Part shown: in pieces, positions 38,591-47,729 of the stretch
Layout of the letters: each line of letters opens with the position of its first letter
Position numbering within the stretch: position 1 is the first letter of the stretch
NCBI RefSeq assembly: GCF_006538165.1
Contig: NZ_BDLU01000037.1
Location: 117,432-181,431 of the forward strand
Origin: Komagataeibacter diospyri
GTDB taxonomy: Bacteria > Pseudomonadota > Alphaproteobacteria > Acetobacterales > Acetobacteraceae
DNA length: 64,000 nucleotides
Reading direction: 5' to 3'
Translations under genes and position numbers: made by a program
The notes under the pieces: generated by a model
What the model saw: the letters and a program-made list of their open reading frames with translations, nothing else
Told to the model about the DNA's origin: nothing
Database searches by the model: none

Positions 38591-39010
38591 TTATTTTTCT
38601 GATCGCATCTGCAGGGCCGCCAGGGCATGGCGGGTTGGTTCGGTCAGATCCACCGGCAACGCGTCCAGTGCGTACCAGCATGGGCCTTCATGCTTGTCCG
38701 GTTCCATAAGGGTCGGCACACCCTGCCATGATGTGACCAGATACACAGGCGAAATCCAGTGATATCCGGCATCGGCGTCCATCTGCTCCACAAGGCATAG
38801 CAGGTCACGGGCCTGTATGGTGATGCCCAGTTCCTCCGCAATTTCACGTTCTGCCGCCTGGGCCGTGGTTTCGTAAGAATCCACCTTGCCACCGGGCAGG
38901 CCCCAGCATCCGGCTTCCGGCCGTTTCAGACGTCGCAGCAGCAGGATACGGCCCTTTTCATCCACAATGGCCGCACCACATCCCACGCGTGGGCCGGTTA
39001 TTGCCGTCAT
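38591..39010 (-). CDS. Nudix hydrolase
   Basis: This enzyme hydrolyses a nucleoside diphosphate linked to another group. The Nudix box is complete: GGKVDSYETTAQAAEREIAE followed by ELGI, with the metal-binding glutamates in REIAEELG. The ATG at 39010 (MTAITGPRVGCGAAIVDE) has AAAGGAAC just upstream. A longer reading to 39028 has no ribosome site. Length (139 residues) fits MutT-like or ADP-ribose-type enzymes; substrate unknown. It follows pdc on the same strand after a weak terminator. Confidence 0.9.
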   Translation of the reverse strand: MTAITGPRVGCGAAIVDEKGRILLLRRLKRPEAGCWGLPGGKVDSYETTAQAAEREIAEELGITIQARDLLCLVEQMDADAGYHWISPVYLVTSWQGVPTLMEPDKHEGPCWYALDALPVDLTEPTRHALAALQMRSEK

Positions 39011-39078
39011 GTTCCTTTGTCTTCCCATTTAAGAGACTTCTTTAAAACAGCCCCTGAAAAACACATCCCATACGACAA

Positions 39079-39101
39079 GGGGGCACCCGAAGGCACCCCC
39101 A
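39079..39101 (-). terminator. Possible terminator after pdc
   Basis: On the minus strand GGGGGTGCC (39100-39092) pairs with GGTGCCCCC (39087-39079), including two G-T pairs, around a four-base TTCG loop. It is 35 bases past the pdc stop codon. There is no immediate T-run, so this is only a moderate call. Confidence 0.45.
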
Positions 39102-39135
39102 TATGATCCCATTCGGGCATTACAGCGGCTCGTAA

Positions 39136-40830
39136 TCAGCGCACGGCAGGCGGCCGGGCATTGGCGGTTGCAACGCGGCGGCCCCACGAAATCAGGTCGC
39201 TGGTGCAATCGTCACGATCGATCACGCATTCAATCAGTGTCGGACCTTCCTTATTCGCGACGGCTGCGGCAATGGCCTTTTCCATTTCAGCGCCGGTCGT
39301 GGCGCGGAAACCCTTGCCATGGCCGTCTTCCGCGTTGAATACGTTCATGAGACCCGCATAGTCCCAGTTCTTGATATTGTTGTACGGACCGTCATGGATC
39401 TGGACTTCAATGGTGTAGCCACGGTTGTTGACCAGGAAAATGATCACCGGCAGCTTCAGCCGCACCATCTGGGCCACTTCCTGCGCCGTCAGCTGGAACG
39501 ATCCGTCGCCAATCATGGCAATGATCCGACGTTCGGGTGCGGCCACGGCATAACCGAAGGTGGCGGGCACGGACCAGCCGATATGACCCCACTGCATTTC
39601 CAGTTCCACGCGCGCACCGCGCGGCAGCTTCATCTGCATGGCGTTGAACCAGGAATCCCCGGTCTCGGCAATGACAGACGTATCGGATGTCAGCAGGCCC
39701 TGAATCTGGCGGGCCATTTCGGCCCGTACCAGCGGGGCACTGGGATCGGCTACGGCCACCGGCGCTTCGGGAGGTTTGATGCGGCGGTATTCAACCAGAG
39801 TCGCATCCTTTTTTGGTTGGCCCTTCAGCCGTGCGATCAGACCTTCGATCACATCACGCAGGTGCACGCCGTCAAATGCCTTGCCACCGGCCGCGATATG
39901 TCGCGTATCCATCAGCGCCACGTTGTCGCCCCTGGGCCACGCGGTCCAGCCAACGGTGGAATAATCATTGAACACCGGCGTCAGGCACAGCACACCATCC
40001 GCCCAGTCAAAGATCTGCTGCGCACCGGGGCTGCTGACATCCCCCCAGTACGTCCCGGCATAAGCGGGGTGATCTTCGGGGAAGAAACTCTTGGCGGCGG
40101 CCATGGTAGTCACGACGCAGCCCAGCGTATCGGCCAGGCGGATGGCGGCATCCTCGCAGCCTGCGGCACGCAGGCGGCTGCCCACCAGCATGATCGGCTT
40201 CCTGCGCGCGGCAATGAAGTCGGCCAGTTCATCAATCGCCAGTTTCAGCGTGTCCGGGTCGGACGGCGCATCCGCCAGGATCGCGCCTGCCGGACCAGGA
40301 CGCGGGCATGGCTGGGACGAGACATTACACGCGATTTCGATATAGGCCGGCTTCTTCTCACGCAGCGCGGTGCGGATGGCGTGGTCGATCAGCACCGGCG
40401 CGTCCCCGGCCGAAGTGATCGAGACCGCCGCACAGGTCAGGCGTTTGGCGATTTCAAGCTGGTAGCCATAATCCGGCGTGCCAATGGTATGGTGCAGGAT
40501 ATGCCCGCTGCCATGATCGTTGGAGTTGGGCGCACCAGAAATCAGAATGACCGGCAGGTTTTCAGCATATGCGCCGCCAATGGCGTTCAGTGCCGACAGC
40601 GCGCCCACGCTGAAGGTGACGACGGCGGCACCCGCCCCGTTCGCACGGGCGTAACCTTCCGCGCTGAAACCGCAGTTCAGTTCGTTACAGCAATAAACCT
40701 GCCGCAGGCCGTCAATTTCAAGAAGCTGATCCAGCAGGACAAGATTGTAGTCGCCCGCAACCGCGAAATGATCCTTGAGCCCGATCTGCGCCAGGCGTTC
40801 ACCAAGGTAATGGCCAACTGTATATGTCAT
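39136..40830 (-). CDS. pdc: Pyruvate decarboxylase
   Basis: PDC converts pyruvate to acetaldehyde and CO2 using thiamine diphosphate. In acetic acid bacteria the aldehyde is then oxidised to acetate. The 564-residue enzyme matches the Zymomonas type: Asp27 (AGDYN), Glu50 ([15 protein letters not shown]), the His113-His114 pair (HILHHTIG), and the ThDP-binding GDGSFQ through NNRGYTIE. It is the last enzyme gene of a minus-strand set that begins with acetolactate genes and dld, separated from dld by a hairpin-rich 139-base gap. Confidence 0.96.
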   Translation of the reverse strand: MTYTVGHYLGERLAQIGLKDHFAVAGDYNLVLLDQLLEIDGLRQVYCCNELNCGFSAEGYARANGAGAAVVTFSVGALSALNAIGGAYAENLPVILISGAPNSNDHGSGHILHHTIGTPDYGYQLEIAKRLTCAAVSITSAGDAPVLIDHAIRTALREKKPAYIEIACNVSSQPCPRPGPAGAILADAPSDPDTLKLAIDELADFIAARRKPIMLVGSRLRAAGCEDAAIRLADTLGCVVTTMAAAKSFFPEDHPAYAGTYWGDVSSPGAQQIFDWADGVLCLTPVFNDYSTVGWTAWPRGDNVALMDTRHIAAGGKAFDGVHLRDVIEGLIARLKGQPKKDATLVEYRRIKPPEAPVAVADPSAPLVRAEMARQIQGLLTSDTSVIAETGDSWFNAMQMKLPRGARVELEMQWGHIGWSVPATFGYAVAAPERRIIAMIGDGSFQLTAQEVAQMVRLKLPVIIFLVNNRGYTIEVQIHDGPYNNIKNWDYAGLMNVFNAEDGHGKGFRATTGAEMEKAIAAAVANKEGPTLIECVIDRDDCTSDLISWGRRVATANARPPAVR

Positions 40831-40857
40831 TATTCAGACTTTCCTTCCCTTGTGTGG

Positions 40858-40963
40858 GGGCGTGGCATGCCGCGCCCTTTCCCCATCATGGGGGAACCAC
40901 ATGGATGGCCCGCAACCGGGCCATCATGCCGAAAGGACAGCAGGGGCGGCCGCGTGTGCGGCC
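40858..40963 (-). other. Array of four hairpins between dld and pdc
   Basis: Four separate stems fit between the two genes. These are 40858-40877 (GGGCGTGG/CCGCGCCC), 40879-40896 (TTCCCC/GGGGAA), 40905-40924 (ATGGCCCG/CGGGCCAT, 4-base loop), and 40948-40963 (GGCCGC/GCGGCC, 4-base loop). No T-run follows. They may protect or process the transcript ends, or lower read-through from dld into pdc. Confidence 0.55.
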
Positions 40964-40969
40964 AGCTGC

Positions 40970-42703
40970 TCACCCTACACTTTCGGCAACCCAGTTCCGG
41001 CGCTTGGTGGCCTGACCAATGCCCGGATTGAAACAGTTGCACGGATCAAGCTGACGGTAATGGGCCAGCACGTCATCGGGTGCCGCATACAGGTGCCCGA
41101 AATTATGTTCCGCCGGGTACCGTGCGCCGCGTCTGTCCAGCAGCGGCAGCATGCGGTGTTCCAGCGCCATGCAGTCATAGCCTTTGCGGACCACATAATC
41201 CTGATGCATTACGTGGCACAGGAAATGGCCATAGTACAGCTTGACGATGATCTCGTCATTGATGTCTTTCGGTAGTACCTCGAACCAGTTCTGGTCGTTA
41301 CGGCGCAGGGCCACGTCCAGCGCCACGATATTCTCGGTCGTGTCGGTATGGACGTTGCGGTACCGCACGGCGGCTCCTGCTGCGGCAAAACGGTGCAGGA
41401 ATGCCTTCGATCCCTCATCGGGCGTGCATTCGAAGAAATCGCCCTCATGCGTTGCAAAATGGCTTTTCAGGAAATCCCGTGCTTCCTGCGCGCCCGACGC
41501 ACTGACCTTGAGCATCAGGTGATGTTCAAACCGGTCACGGTAGTCGCGCATGCGCGCGGGCAGGTGCTGCGGAAAGAAATGGCTCATGAACTGCATGAAC
41601 CGGTCGCTGAAATGCTTGGGCAGGAACCCGATTTTATCAGCCAGACGGTCAAACGCGTTTTTCATCGCGAACATGGCCGGCAGGCGCTTCGTGCCGATCA
41701 TGCGGATGATGACAAACGTGTCCTTGCCGTATTTTTCGGCAATGTTGAACGCGTCGCGATGCAGGTATTCGCCCGCAATCGGCAGTTCGGCAAAGGATGA
41801 CAGGATGTGGCGACGCACATCTTCCAGCACATCGGTCTGGTTGGTGCCGATATAGAAGACGACGGGATCCTTTTCCGCCTCGAACGTATCAAGACGGACG
41901 GCGAACAGACCCAGCTTGCCCGCACAGCCAGCCCCTTCGTGCAGGCGGCGCAGGTCGGCATTATAGCGGGCGGGCGTGTCGGCATTCACGTCGCGCACAT
42001 GCCGGGCATAATCGTCGTCATGCCCGCGGCCTGCGTTCCAGTTGATGCTGGCGTCAGGGAAGTTGCCTTCTTCCGTGCGCTTCAGGATTTCCTCGGGATC
42101 GCTGCCCAGTTCGATGCCAAGGTGGTTGACCAGCTGCAGTTCGCCCCTGTCCGACACCTGCGCGAACAGCGCCATATCGGTATAGGCCGGGCCACGGCGC
42201 ACCAGCGCGCCACCGGAATTGTTGCTGACACCGCCAAACACCGACGCGCCAATGCATGACGACCCGATAACCGAATGCGGTTCACGCCCGATGGGCTTGA
42301 GCATGTTTTCAAGCTGGTCCAGCGTGGCGCCGGGCAGGCACACGACCTGCCTGCCTTCGCCAATCAGGTGGATCGTGCGCATGCGCATGCTGTGCACGAT
42401 CACCACGTCGCGGTCATAGGTATTGCCATCAGGCGTGGAGCCGCCGGTCAGCCCGGTATTGGCTGCCTGCATGATCACGATCACGCCCGCCTTCACACAG
42501 GCCTGCAGCACACGCCACTGTTCCACCAGCGAACCGGGCATGACCACCGCCAGCGCGCGGCCTTCGCCAAAACGGAACCCCCGGCGATACGGCAGGGTCG
42601 CCCCGTCTTCGGTCAGCACATGGTGGTGTCCCACCACCTGCTGAAGTTCCGTAACCAGTTGTGCGCCCGCAGTAGATGACATGTCCTGTGCCGCTTTCAG
42701 CAT
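40970..42703 (-). CDS. dld: Quinone-dependent D-lactate dehydrogenase
   Basis: Dld is a peripheral membrane FAD enzyme that oxidises D-lactate to pyruvate and passes electrons to ubiquinone. The 577-residue product has the FAD-binding PCMH region near the N-terminus (VVMPGSLVEQWRVLQ and NTGLTGGSTPDGN), and the C-terminal membrane-binding and cap parts with DRFEHHLMLKVS and LYYGHFLCHVMHQDYV. A GAGGAAC site precedes the ATG at 42703. It lies between alsS upstream and pdc downstream on one strand, which places lactate oxidation next to two pyruvate-consuming enzymes. Confidence 0.94.
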   Translation of the reverse strand: MLKAAQDMSSTAGAQLVTELQQVVGHHHVLTEDGATLPYRRGFRFGEGRALAVVMPGSLVEQWRVLQACVKAGVIVIMQAANTGLTGGSTPDGNTYDRDVVIVHSMRMRTIHLIGEGRQVVCLPGATLDQLENMLKPIGREPHSVIGSSCIGASVFGGVSNNSGGALVRRGPAYTDMALFAQVSDRGELQLVNHLGIELGSDPEEILKRTEEGNFPDASINWNAGRGHDDDYARHVRDVNADTPARYNADLRRLHEGAGCAGKLGLFAVRLDTFEAEKDPVVFYIGTNQTDVLEDVRRHILSSFAELPIAGEYLHRDAFNIAEKYGKDTFVIIRMIGTKRLPAMFAMKNAFDRLADKIGFLPKHFSDRFMQFMSHFFPQHLPARMRDYRDRFEHHLMLKVSASGAQEARDFLKSHFATHEGDFFECTPDEGSKAFLHRFAAAGAAVRYRNVHTDTTENIVALDVALRRNDQNWFEVLPKDINDEIIVKLYYGHFLCHVMHQDYVVRKGYDCMALEHRMLPLLDRRGARYPAEHNFGHLYAAPDDVLAHYRQLDPCNCFNPGIGQATKRRNWVAESVG

Positions 42704-42906
42704 TTTATTTGTTCCTCAATCCCATTCTGAAACCTGCCGGCGCCCCGTGGCCAGGCCATGCCGCATTTCCAAAATAGCGTTTTATAGTCTGGCATGTTCT
42801 GCATCGGACGACGTGCGCATAAAATGCCGATGTCACATGTCCAAACAGAACGACCCGCCCGCCGGTCAGGGCGTGGCGGGGCGTTCGCGTCATGCATGCG
42901 ACCGGT

Positions 42907-44598
42907 TTATGCGGCGGCCGACGTCTCGCCCAGCGTGGCCAGCGGCTTCATCAGCAGGTGATTCTGGGAATAGTCAACCGGCACCGAGATCACGACCGGA
43001 CCTTCGATTTCCATGGCTTCGCGCATTGCGCTGGCAATCCCGTCGGCAGACTGCACCGAAATGCCGTGCGCGCCACACGAACGGGCGAACAGGGCGAAGT
43101 CGATCGGCCCGAATTCCACACCCGAACCACGACCGTACTTCTTCTTTTCCTGCATCTCGACCATGTTGTAGGCCTGATCAACCCAGACCATGTGGATCAG
43201 GTTGCACTTCAGCCGCACCGCCGTTTCCAGTTCCATGCATGACATCATGAAACCGCCGTCACCGGAAATGGAGATCACTTTCTGCGCCGGGTTGACCAGG
43301 CTTGCGGCAATACCCCACGGCAGGCCGACGCCCATGGTCTGCTGGCCATTGCTGATCAGCATCTGGCGCGCACGGAAGGACAGCAGGTAACGTGCCAGCC
43401 AGATGTGAAAGGTGCCCATGTCAAGGCACATCGTGACATCAGGGGTCACGAACGGCTCAAGCTCACGCACGATCTGCAGCGGATGCACCGCCGTGTTGGA
43501 GGTGCTGCGCGCGCCCGACAGCGCGGCCAGACGGGTCGCGTGGTACTGCGACAGGATTTCTTCCAGCTGGGGCGCACGCGGCAGCTTGCCCGCCTGCGTC
43601 GCAAGGGCGCGAACGGATGCGGCAATGTCACCGACCAGTTCAACCGCCGGGTCGTAATGCGTGTCCAGTTCGGCAGCCACGACGTCAACATGGACGATCC
43701 TGCGGCCGTTATCGACATTCCACAGCCACGGATCGTATTCGATCGGGTTGTAACCGATCGAGATGACCAGATCCGCCTCATGCAGCAGCTGGTCGCCCGG
43801 CTGATTGCGGAACAGGCCGACACGACCGCCAAAACGGTCCGACAGGTCTTCCGACACCGCGCCCGCAGCCTGATAGGTACCGATAACCGGCACGCCCGTG
43901 GTTGCGACCAGCGCGCGCACGGCGTCAGCGACATCAGGGCGGCTGGCCAGCAGGCCCAGCAGGATGACGGGACGCTGCGCCTTGCGCACCAGCGTCAGCG
44001 CCTCGTTCACGGCTTCAGCGGGGGCGGCGCCGGCGGTGGGCACCTTGCGGCCCGACAGCACCTTGCCTTCGGCTGGCATGGACAGGATATCCATCGGCGT
44101 ACTGACGAAGGCCGCACCCGGACGGCCACTTTCGGCAAAGCGCAGGGCGTTGGAAATGCATTCCGACACGGCAGCAGGGGATGTGATTTCCGCGCTGTAT
44201 TTCGTGATCGGCTGGAACAGGGCGACGGTGTCCATACTCTGGTGCGTAAGCTTCAGCCGGTCGGCCAGCTTGACCGCGCCACCAATGGCCAGCACCGGGT
44301 CGCCTTCGGAATTGGCGGTCGCAAGACCGGTCACGAAGTTGGACGCACCGGGGCCGGAAGTTGCAATGGCCACACCCGCCTTGCCCGTCAGGCGGCCAAT
44401 ACCACCGGCGATGAAGGCGGCATTCTGTTCATGCCGGGTCACCACCGTTTCGATCGGACTGTCCACCAGCGCGTCAAACAGGCGGTCCACCTTTGCACCC
44501 GGAATACCGAATACGTGGGTGGTGCCGTGTGCGACCAGGTTGCGCACGATCATGTCCGCCCCGCACTCAGACGTGGCAGGTTTGTTCTTGTCAGTCAT
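42907..44598 (-). CDS. alsS: Catabolic acetolactate synthase
   Basis: AlsS joins two pyruvate molecules to acetolactate on thiamine diphosphate. The 563-residue product has the catalytic Glu in TVVTRHEQNAAFIAGG and the ThDP loop GDGGFMMSCMELETAV ending with DQAYNMVEM. It lacks a companion small subunit, as expected for the catabolic (acetoin) form rather than the IlvB anabolic form. acetolactate decarboxylase lies just upstream (82-base gap) on the same strand, and a 200-base gap separates it from dld. Confidence 0.92.
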   Translation of the reverse strand: MTDKNKPATSECGADMIVRNLVAHGTTHVFGIPGAKVDRLFDALVDSPIETVVTRHEQNAAFIAGGIGRLTGKAGVAIATSGPGASNFVTGLATANSEGDPVLAIGGAVKLADRLKLTHQSMDTVALFQPITKYSAEITSPAAVSECISNALRFAESGRPGAAFVSTPMDILSMPAEGKVLSGRKVPTAGAAPAEAVNEALTLVRKAQRPVILLGLLASRPDVADAVRALVATTGVPVIGTYQAAGAVSEDLSDRFGGRVGLFRNQPGDQLLHEADLVISIGYNPIEYDPWLWNVDNGRRIVHVDVVAAELDTHYDPAVELVGDIAASVRALATQAGKLPRAPQLEEILSQYHATRLAALSGARSTSNTAVHPLQIVRELEPFVTPDVTMCLDMGTFHIWLARYLLSFRARQMLISNGQQTMGVGLPWGIAASLVNPAQKVISISGDGGFMMSCMELETAVRLKCNLIHMVWVDQAYNMVEMQEKKKYGRGSGVEFGPIDFALFARSCGAHGISVQSADGIASAMREAMEIEGPVVISVPVDYSQNHLLMKPLATLGETSAAA

Positions 44599-44680
44599 TA
44601 TTTCAGATATCCTGAACGGGTAGGCGCCGCAGCCAGTGCGCGGGCGGTCAATTCCAAGGAAACGGGAGGGGAAAAACCCC

Positions 44681-45484
44681 TCAGCCGCCTTCAGCCACGC
44701 GAATGGCTTCGTGAATGTTTTCGGGGGACAGGTTGGCGCGCGCGAACTGTTCCGTACGGGGCAGCTGGATTTCCACGTCGGAAATCACGCCCACTTCCAG
44801 CCTGCCCTTCAGCACGCCGTAATCGGTCACGTGGCCACCGCGACGCCCGTCTTCCGTCAGGAAGTGCAGGTGATAGCCCGCAACGTTCACGCCCTGCATG
44901 TAGCCCGGCGTGCGAAAGCCGAGCATGGTGCCGGTGGACGCACCAAGCTGCATGGTCGGCTGGCGCGCCACCACTTCCAGCATGGGCGGATAGGGACGGC
45001 ACTGGCAGAACACGGTGCGGGTCTCGACCCGTTCGAACATGCCGGTAAAGCGCACGGCGGCGAACAGGTTGGGATTGTTGACCAGCTGGTCGACAATCGC
45101 CTCGAAGCCTTCCTTGTCCTGCGCCGTGTCGATCATGTATTCCTTCTCCGGGTTGAAGAAGGTGACGCAGGCGAACGGGGTCTTGAGATCACCCGGCACG
45201 CGTCCGGCCTGACCGTCGGCGCGGAACTGGTGGATCACGCTGTCATTGACGATCATCTCGCCATCCAGCCCGTTGAACGTGCCCAGCCCGAAATTACCGT
45301 GCATCAGCAGTTCATCAAGGGTGGTCTCCCCATCGTACACCGCGTCCAGCAGTGCCGCCATGGTGGATGTCTGGTACAGACGGTTCATGCGCGGACGCAC
45401 GCCCGTCGTATCCGCAGCACTGGAACGGGTATCGATATCGCCTACCGAGTAGCATTTCAGCTTCAAGACCTGAGTCTCCTGCAT
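44681..45484 (-). CDS. alsD: Acetolactate decarboxylase
   Basis: AlsD (BudA) turns acetolactate into acetoin, which drains pyruvate without making acid. The zinc ligands are visible as His205-x-His207 and His218 (GYHLHFLTEDGRRGGHVTDY). The core opens with LYQTSTMAALLDAVYDGETT and GLGTFNGLDGEMI. The ATG at 45484 gives 267 residues; the longer frame to 45571 adds poorly conserved sequence. A GGAG inside codons 2-4 followed by a TTG hints at another possible start. It is the first gene of the set and has a palindromic site upstream. Confidence 0.93.
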   Translation of the reverse strand: MQETQVLKLKCYSVGDIDTRSSAADTTGVRPRMNRLYQTSTMAALLDAVYDGETTLDELLMHGNFGLGTFNGLDGEMIVNDSVIHQFRADGQAGRVPGDLKTPFACVTFFNPEKEYMIDTAQDKEGFEAIVDQLVNNPNLFAAVRFTGMFERVETRTVFCQCRPYPPMLEVVARQPTMQLGASTGTMLGFRTPGYMQGVNVAGYHLHFLTEDGRRGGHVTDYGVLKGRLEVGVISDVEIQLPRTEQFARANLSPENIHEAIRVAEGG

Positions 45485-45590
45485 CGGGTGACAGCACGCC
45501 CCTGGGCGCCGCACTTCCCGGTCATATGTGATTGCAGGGGGATGGTGAAGCAGGCGGGTTCGTACGTCCAATATATATTCAAGGCTATTT

Positions 45591-45609
45591 CCATATATAA
45601 AACATATGG
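45591..45609. promoter_or_regulatory. Candidate operator upstream of alsD
   Basis: CCATAT (45591-45596) and ATATGG (45604-45609) form a 6-7-6 inverted repeat in the 240-base gap between alsD and the divergent lipoprotein gene. AT-rich DNA nearby (AATATATATT) could serve as a -10 region. No regulator gene for the cluster lies in the window. The call is inference. Confidence 0.4.
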
Positions 45610-45724
45610 ATTATGCCCTGCCCGTTTCCATCCGTGGGGACTGGCGTGCAGCGCGTGCGCTTGCCCATCAGGGCGCGCACCTGCCATTGTGAATGCCGGA
45701 ATCAGATCAGGAAGACTGTAATTG

Positions 45725-46129
45725 ATGAAACCATTCCACATGGCACTGGCCGCACTGGCCCTGGGTGGCGCTGTCGGGTGCAGCACCATCGCCCGCGCCG
45801 ATGGCACGGACCCAAAGCCCCCCTATGGTCCGGGCGCCTATACCGGGAACTGGACAGCGCTGGGTCTCCAGCCTGTCACCATCAGCGCCAACAAGGCGCT
45901 TGGCCCGGCGGCAAGGCTGTACCTCCGCCTGCCGGACTCGCTGGGCAAGATCACCGGCCTGACCGGACGCACCATTGAAATGAAGGTGCAGGACGATACA
46001 TCGCTACGGTCGATTAATGACAACCCGCGCGCGGTGTTCCGCCTGACATCACCCAACGCCGCCGACCTGCAGATGCAGGGCGAAAAGCCGGGCCAGAAGA
46101 TGAATCTGCCGCTCAGCCGCGCGGATTAA
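45725..46129 (+). CDS. Hypothetical lipoprotein
   Basis: I do not recognise the family. The ATG at 45725 has AGGAAG upstream; a TTG at 45722 is also in frame. The 134-residue product has a signal peptide that could be a lipoprotein signal (AVGC, Cys19) or an ordinary signal cut after ARA near residue 25. The mature part has a beta-rich pattern with several Pro/Gly turns and ends in a polar tail. It is convergent with cbpM, and the pair shares a terminator. Confidence 0.65.
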   Translation: MKPFHMALAALALGGAVGCSTIARADGTDPKPPYGPGAYTGNWTALGLQPVTISANKALGPAARLYLRLPDSLGKITGLTGRTIEMKVQDDTSLRSINDNPRAVFRLTSPNAADLQMQGEKPGQKMNLPLSRAD

Positions 46130-46132
46130 GTA

Positions 46133-46163
46133 AAAAATACCCCATGCCGGTTCGGCATGGGGG
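46133..46163 (-). terminator. Terminator between the lipoprotein gene and cbpM
   Basis: CCCCATGCCG (46140-46149) pairs perfectly with CGGCATGGGG (46153-46162) around a three-base loop. On the minus strand it is followed by TATTTTTT, so it ends the cbpA-cbpM transcript. It may also work on the plus strand, but no T-run follows there. Confidence 0.85.
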
Positions 46164-46175
46164 CCATACGATCAG

Positions 46176-46505
46176 TCAGTCCTGCATGCTGGCAAGCAGG
46201 GCGCGTACCCGGCTGCGCAGTTCGTTTTCACGCGGGACGCTGATGGCCTCACGCAGGCGGCGCATCTGCCGCCGGGCAGCATAAAGCTGATCCAGCAGGG
46301 ACAGGACGACGGGCATCCCTTCCGCGTTGATGCCCATGTCATCGCGCAGTTCAAGGATCAGGCGGGCGCGGGCCTCGTCAATCTCGCGGAACAGGTAATG
46401 CCCGCGCACCCCTTCGGGACGCAGCCAGTCGCTGTCGATCCAGCCCTGCACCTCGTCCGCTGGCACGTTGCCGATACGCACGCACAGGGTTTCGAGCGTG
46501 ATCAT
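46176..46505 (-). CDS. cbpM: CbpM-like chaperone modulator
   Basis: CbpM proteins bind the J domain of CbpA and restrain its co-chaperone and DNA-binding activity. The 109-residue product has a MerR-like helix-turn-helix start (MITLETLCVRIGNVPADEV), a WIDSDWLRPEG segment and a long basic helix. It overlaps the cbpA stop codon by four bases, the expected partner arrangement. The family is weakly conserved, so the neighbour is an important part of the evidence. Confidence 0.82.
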   Translation of the reverse strand: MITLETLCVRIGNVPADEVQGWIDSDWLRPEGVRGHYLFREIDEARARLILELRDDMGINAEGMPVVLSLLDQLYAARRQMRRLREAISVPRENELRSRVRALLASMQD

Positions 46506-47449
46506 GCCTTCTTGTCCTTCCCCTGCTCCTTCGCCTCGTCCGTCGTCGTGCCTTTCAGGAAGGCCTCAAGGGCAGGGTCCACCTTGCCTATGGTCACGAC
46601 CAGCTTGACATACAGGTTGCCTGCTTCCTGCTTGCCATGCGCCTTGACCCCGCGTCCGCGCAGGCGCAGCACGCTGCCACTGTCGGAATGGGGCGGGACA
46701 TTCATCTTTACCGAGCCCGCAGGCGTGGGAATGGTGATGCTGCCGCCGAGCACCGCCGTTTTCAGGTCCACCGGCAGCGACATGCGGATGTCATTGCCAT
46801 CACGCGTGTAGGTACTGTCCGGGGCGACGGTGATGGTAATCAGCGCATCACCCGCGGGGCCGCCCTGTATGCCCGGGTCCCCCTTGCCACGCAGGCGCAT
46901 GACCTGGCCGTCGGTAATGCCAGCGGGAATCTTCACATCCAGCTGCGCGCCGCCGGGCAGGGTAATGCGCGAAGTGCCGCCATTGACGGAATCAAGGAAG
47001 CTTACGGTCAGTGCGTACTGCCGGTCGCCCCCCGGCTGAGGCCCCTGCGGCCTGCGGCGGAATCCCCCGCCAAAGCCGGCCCCGCCGCCCTGACCGAACA
47101 TGGTGCCGAAAATATCGCCCAGATCATCTTCCGAAAACTGGCCGCCGCCGTAATTGAAACCCTGCGCCCCTTCGGCATGGTCACGGTAGCCGCCACGCCC
47201 GCCACCGAAACCGAAGCCCTTTTCCTGTCCTGCGGCGTCGATTTCGCCACGGTCGAAGCGGGCGCGCTGTTCCTCATCCGACAGCAGGGCATTGGCCGCG
47301 CCAACGGCCTTGAAGTTCTCCTCCGCCACCTTGTCACCGGGGTTGAGGTCGGGATGATATTTCTTGGCCAGCTTGCGATAGGCCTTGCGGATATCATCCT
47401 GACTTGCCGTGCGGGCGACGCCGAGTACTTCGTATGGATCCTTGCTCAC
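46502..47449 (-). CDS. cbpA: DnaJ-class co-chaperone CbpA
   Basis: CbpA is a J-domain co-chaperone of DnaK. Residues 1-70 are the J domain with the invariant His-Pro-Asp in KKYHPDLNPGDK. A Gly/Phe-rich segment spans about 75-135. Two C-terminal substrate-binding beta domains follow. There is no DnaJ zinc finger, which separates it from DnaJ. The 315-residue length fits. cbpM follows with overlap. The 280-base upstream region is AT-rich in its distal part. Confidence 0.93.
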   Translation of the reverse strand: MSKDPYEVLGVARTASQDDIRKAYRKLAKKYHPDLNPGDKVAEENFKAVGAANALLSDEEQRARFDRGEIDAAGQEKGFGFGGGRGGYRDHAEGAQGFNYGGGQFSEDDLGDIFGTMFGQGGGAGFGGGFRRRPQGPQPGGDRQYALTVSFLDSVNGGTSRITLPGGAQLDVKIPAGITDGQVMRLRGKGDPGIQGGPAGDALITITVAPDSTYTRDGNDIRMSLPVDLKTAVLGGSITIPTPAGSVKMNVPPHSDSGSVLRLRGRGVKAHGKQEAGNLYVKLVVTIGKVDPALEAFLKGTTTDEAKEQGKDKKA

Positions 47450-47729
47450 TTAAAAATCATCCCTCCGTCGGAACATGCCAGCCCGGCCTGTGCCACGCCC
47501 GTTATCGTCCCGAACACCATGAATACGACCTTGCGGCCCCTCTTACCCCGATAATGGGAATTGGGGCGGACCGGGTCAATGAAAGCAGGGGGAAATCTTT
47601 ATTTCCTGCATGGCAGGCAGAAGAAAATAACAAAACAGAGACTTCGAAATAACATTTTTTGTATTTTTAATTAAATGAAAAATGAAGTATTCCCCAACAA
47701 CAATAGAAATATAAAAAAGATCCCTGCAG
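47450..47729. promoter_or_regulatory. Divergent promoter gap between cbpA and the antiporter gene
   Basis: No gene is supported in this 280-base gap. Bases 47625-47720 are strongly AT-rich (A-runs and TTTTTAATT), which suggests the antiporter promoter. I could not identify a specific regulator site. Confidence 0.35.

Noticed and set aside
39319..41031. A 570-residue plus-strand frame opposite pdc and the end of dld
   Set aside because: Antisense to conserved pdc; codon bias mirrors the real gene on the other strand.
43405..45048. A 547-residue plus-strand frame opposite alsS and alsD
   Set aside because: Both genes on the opposite strand have intact active-site motifs, and this frame has none.
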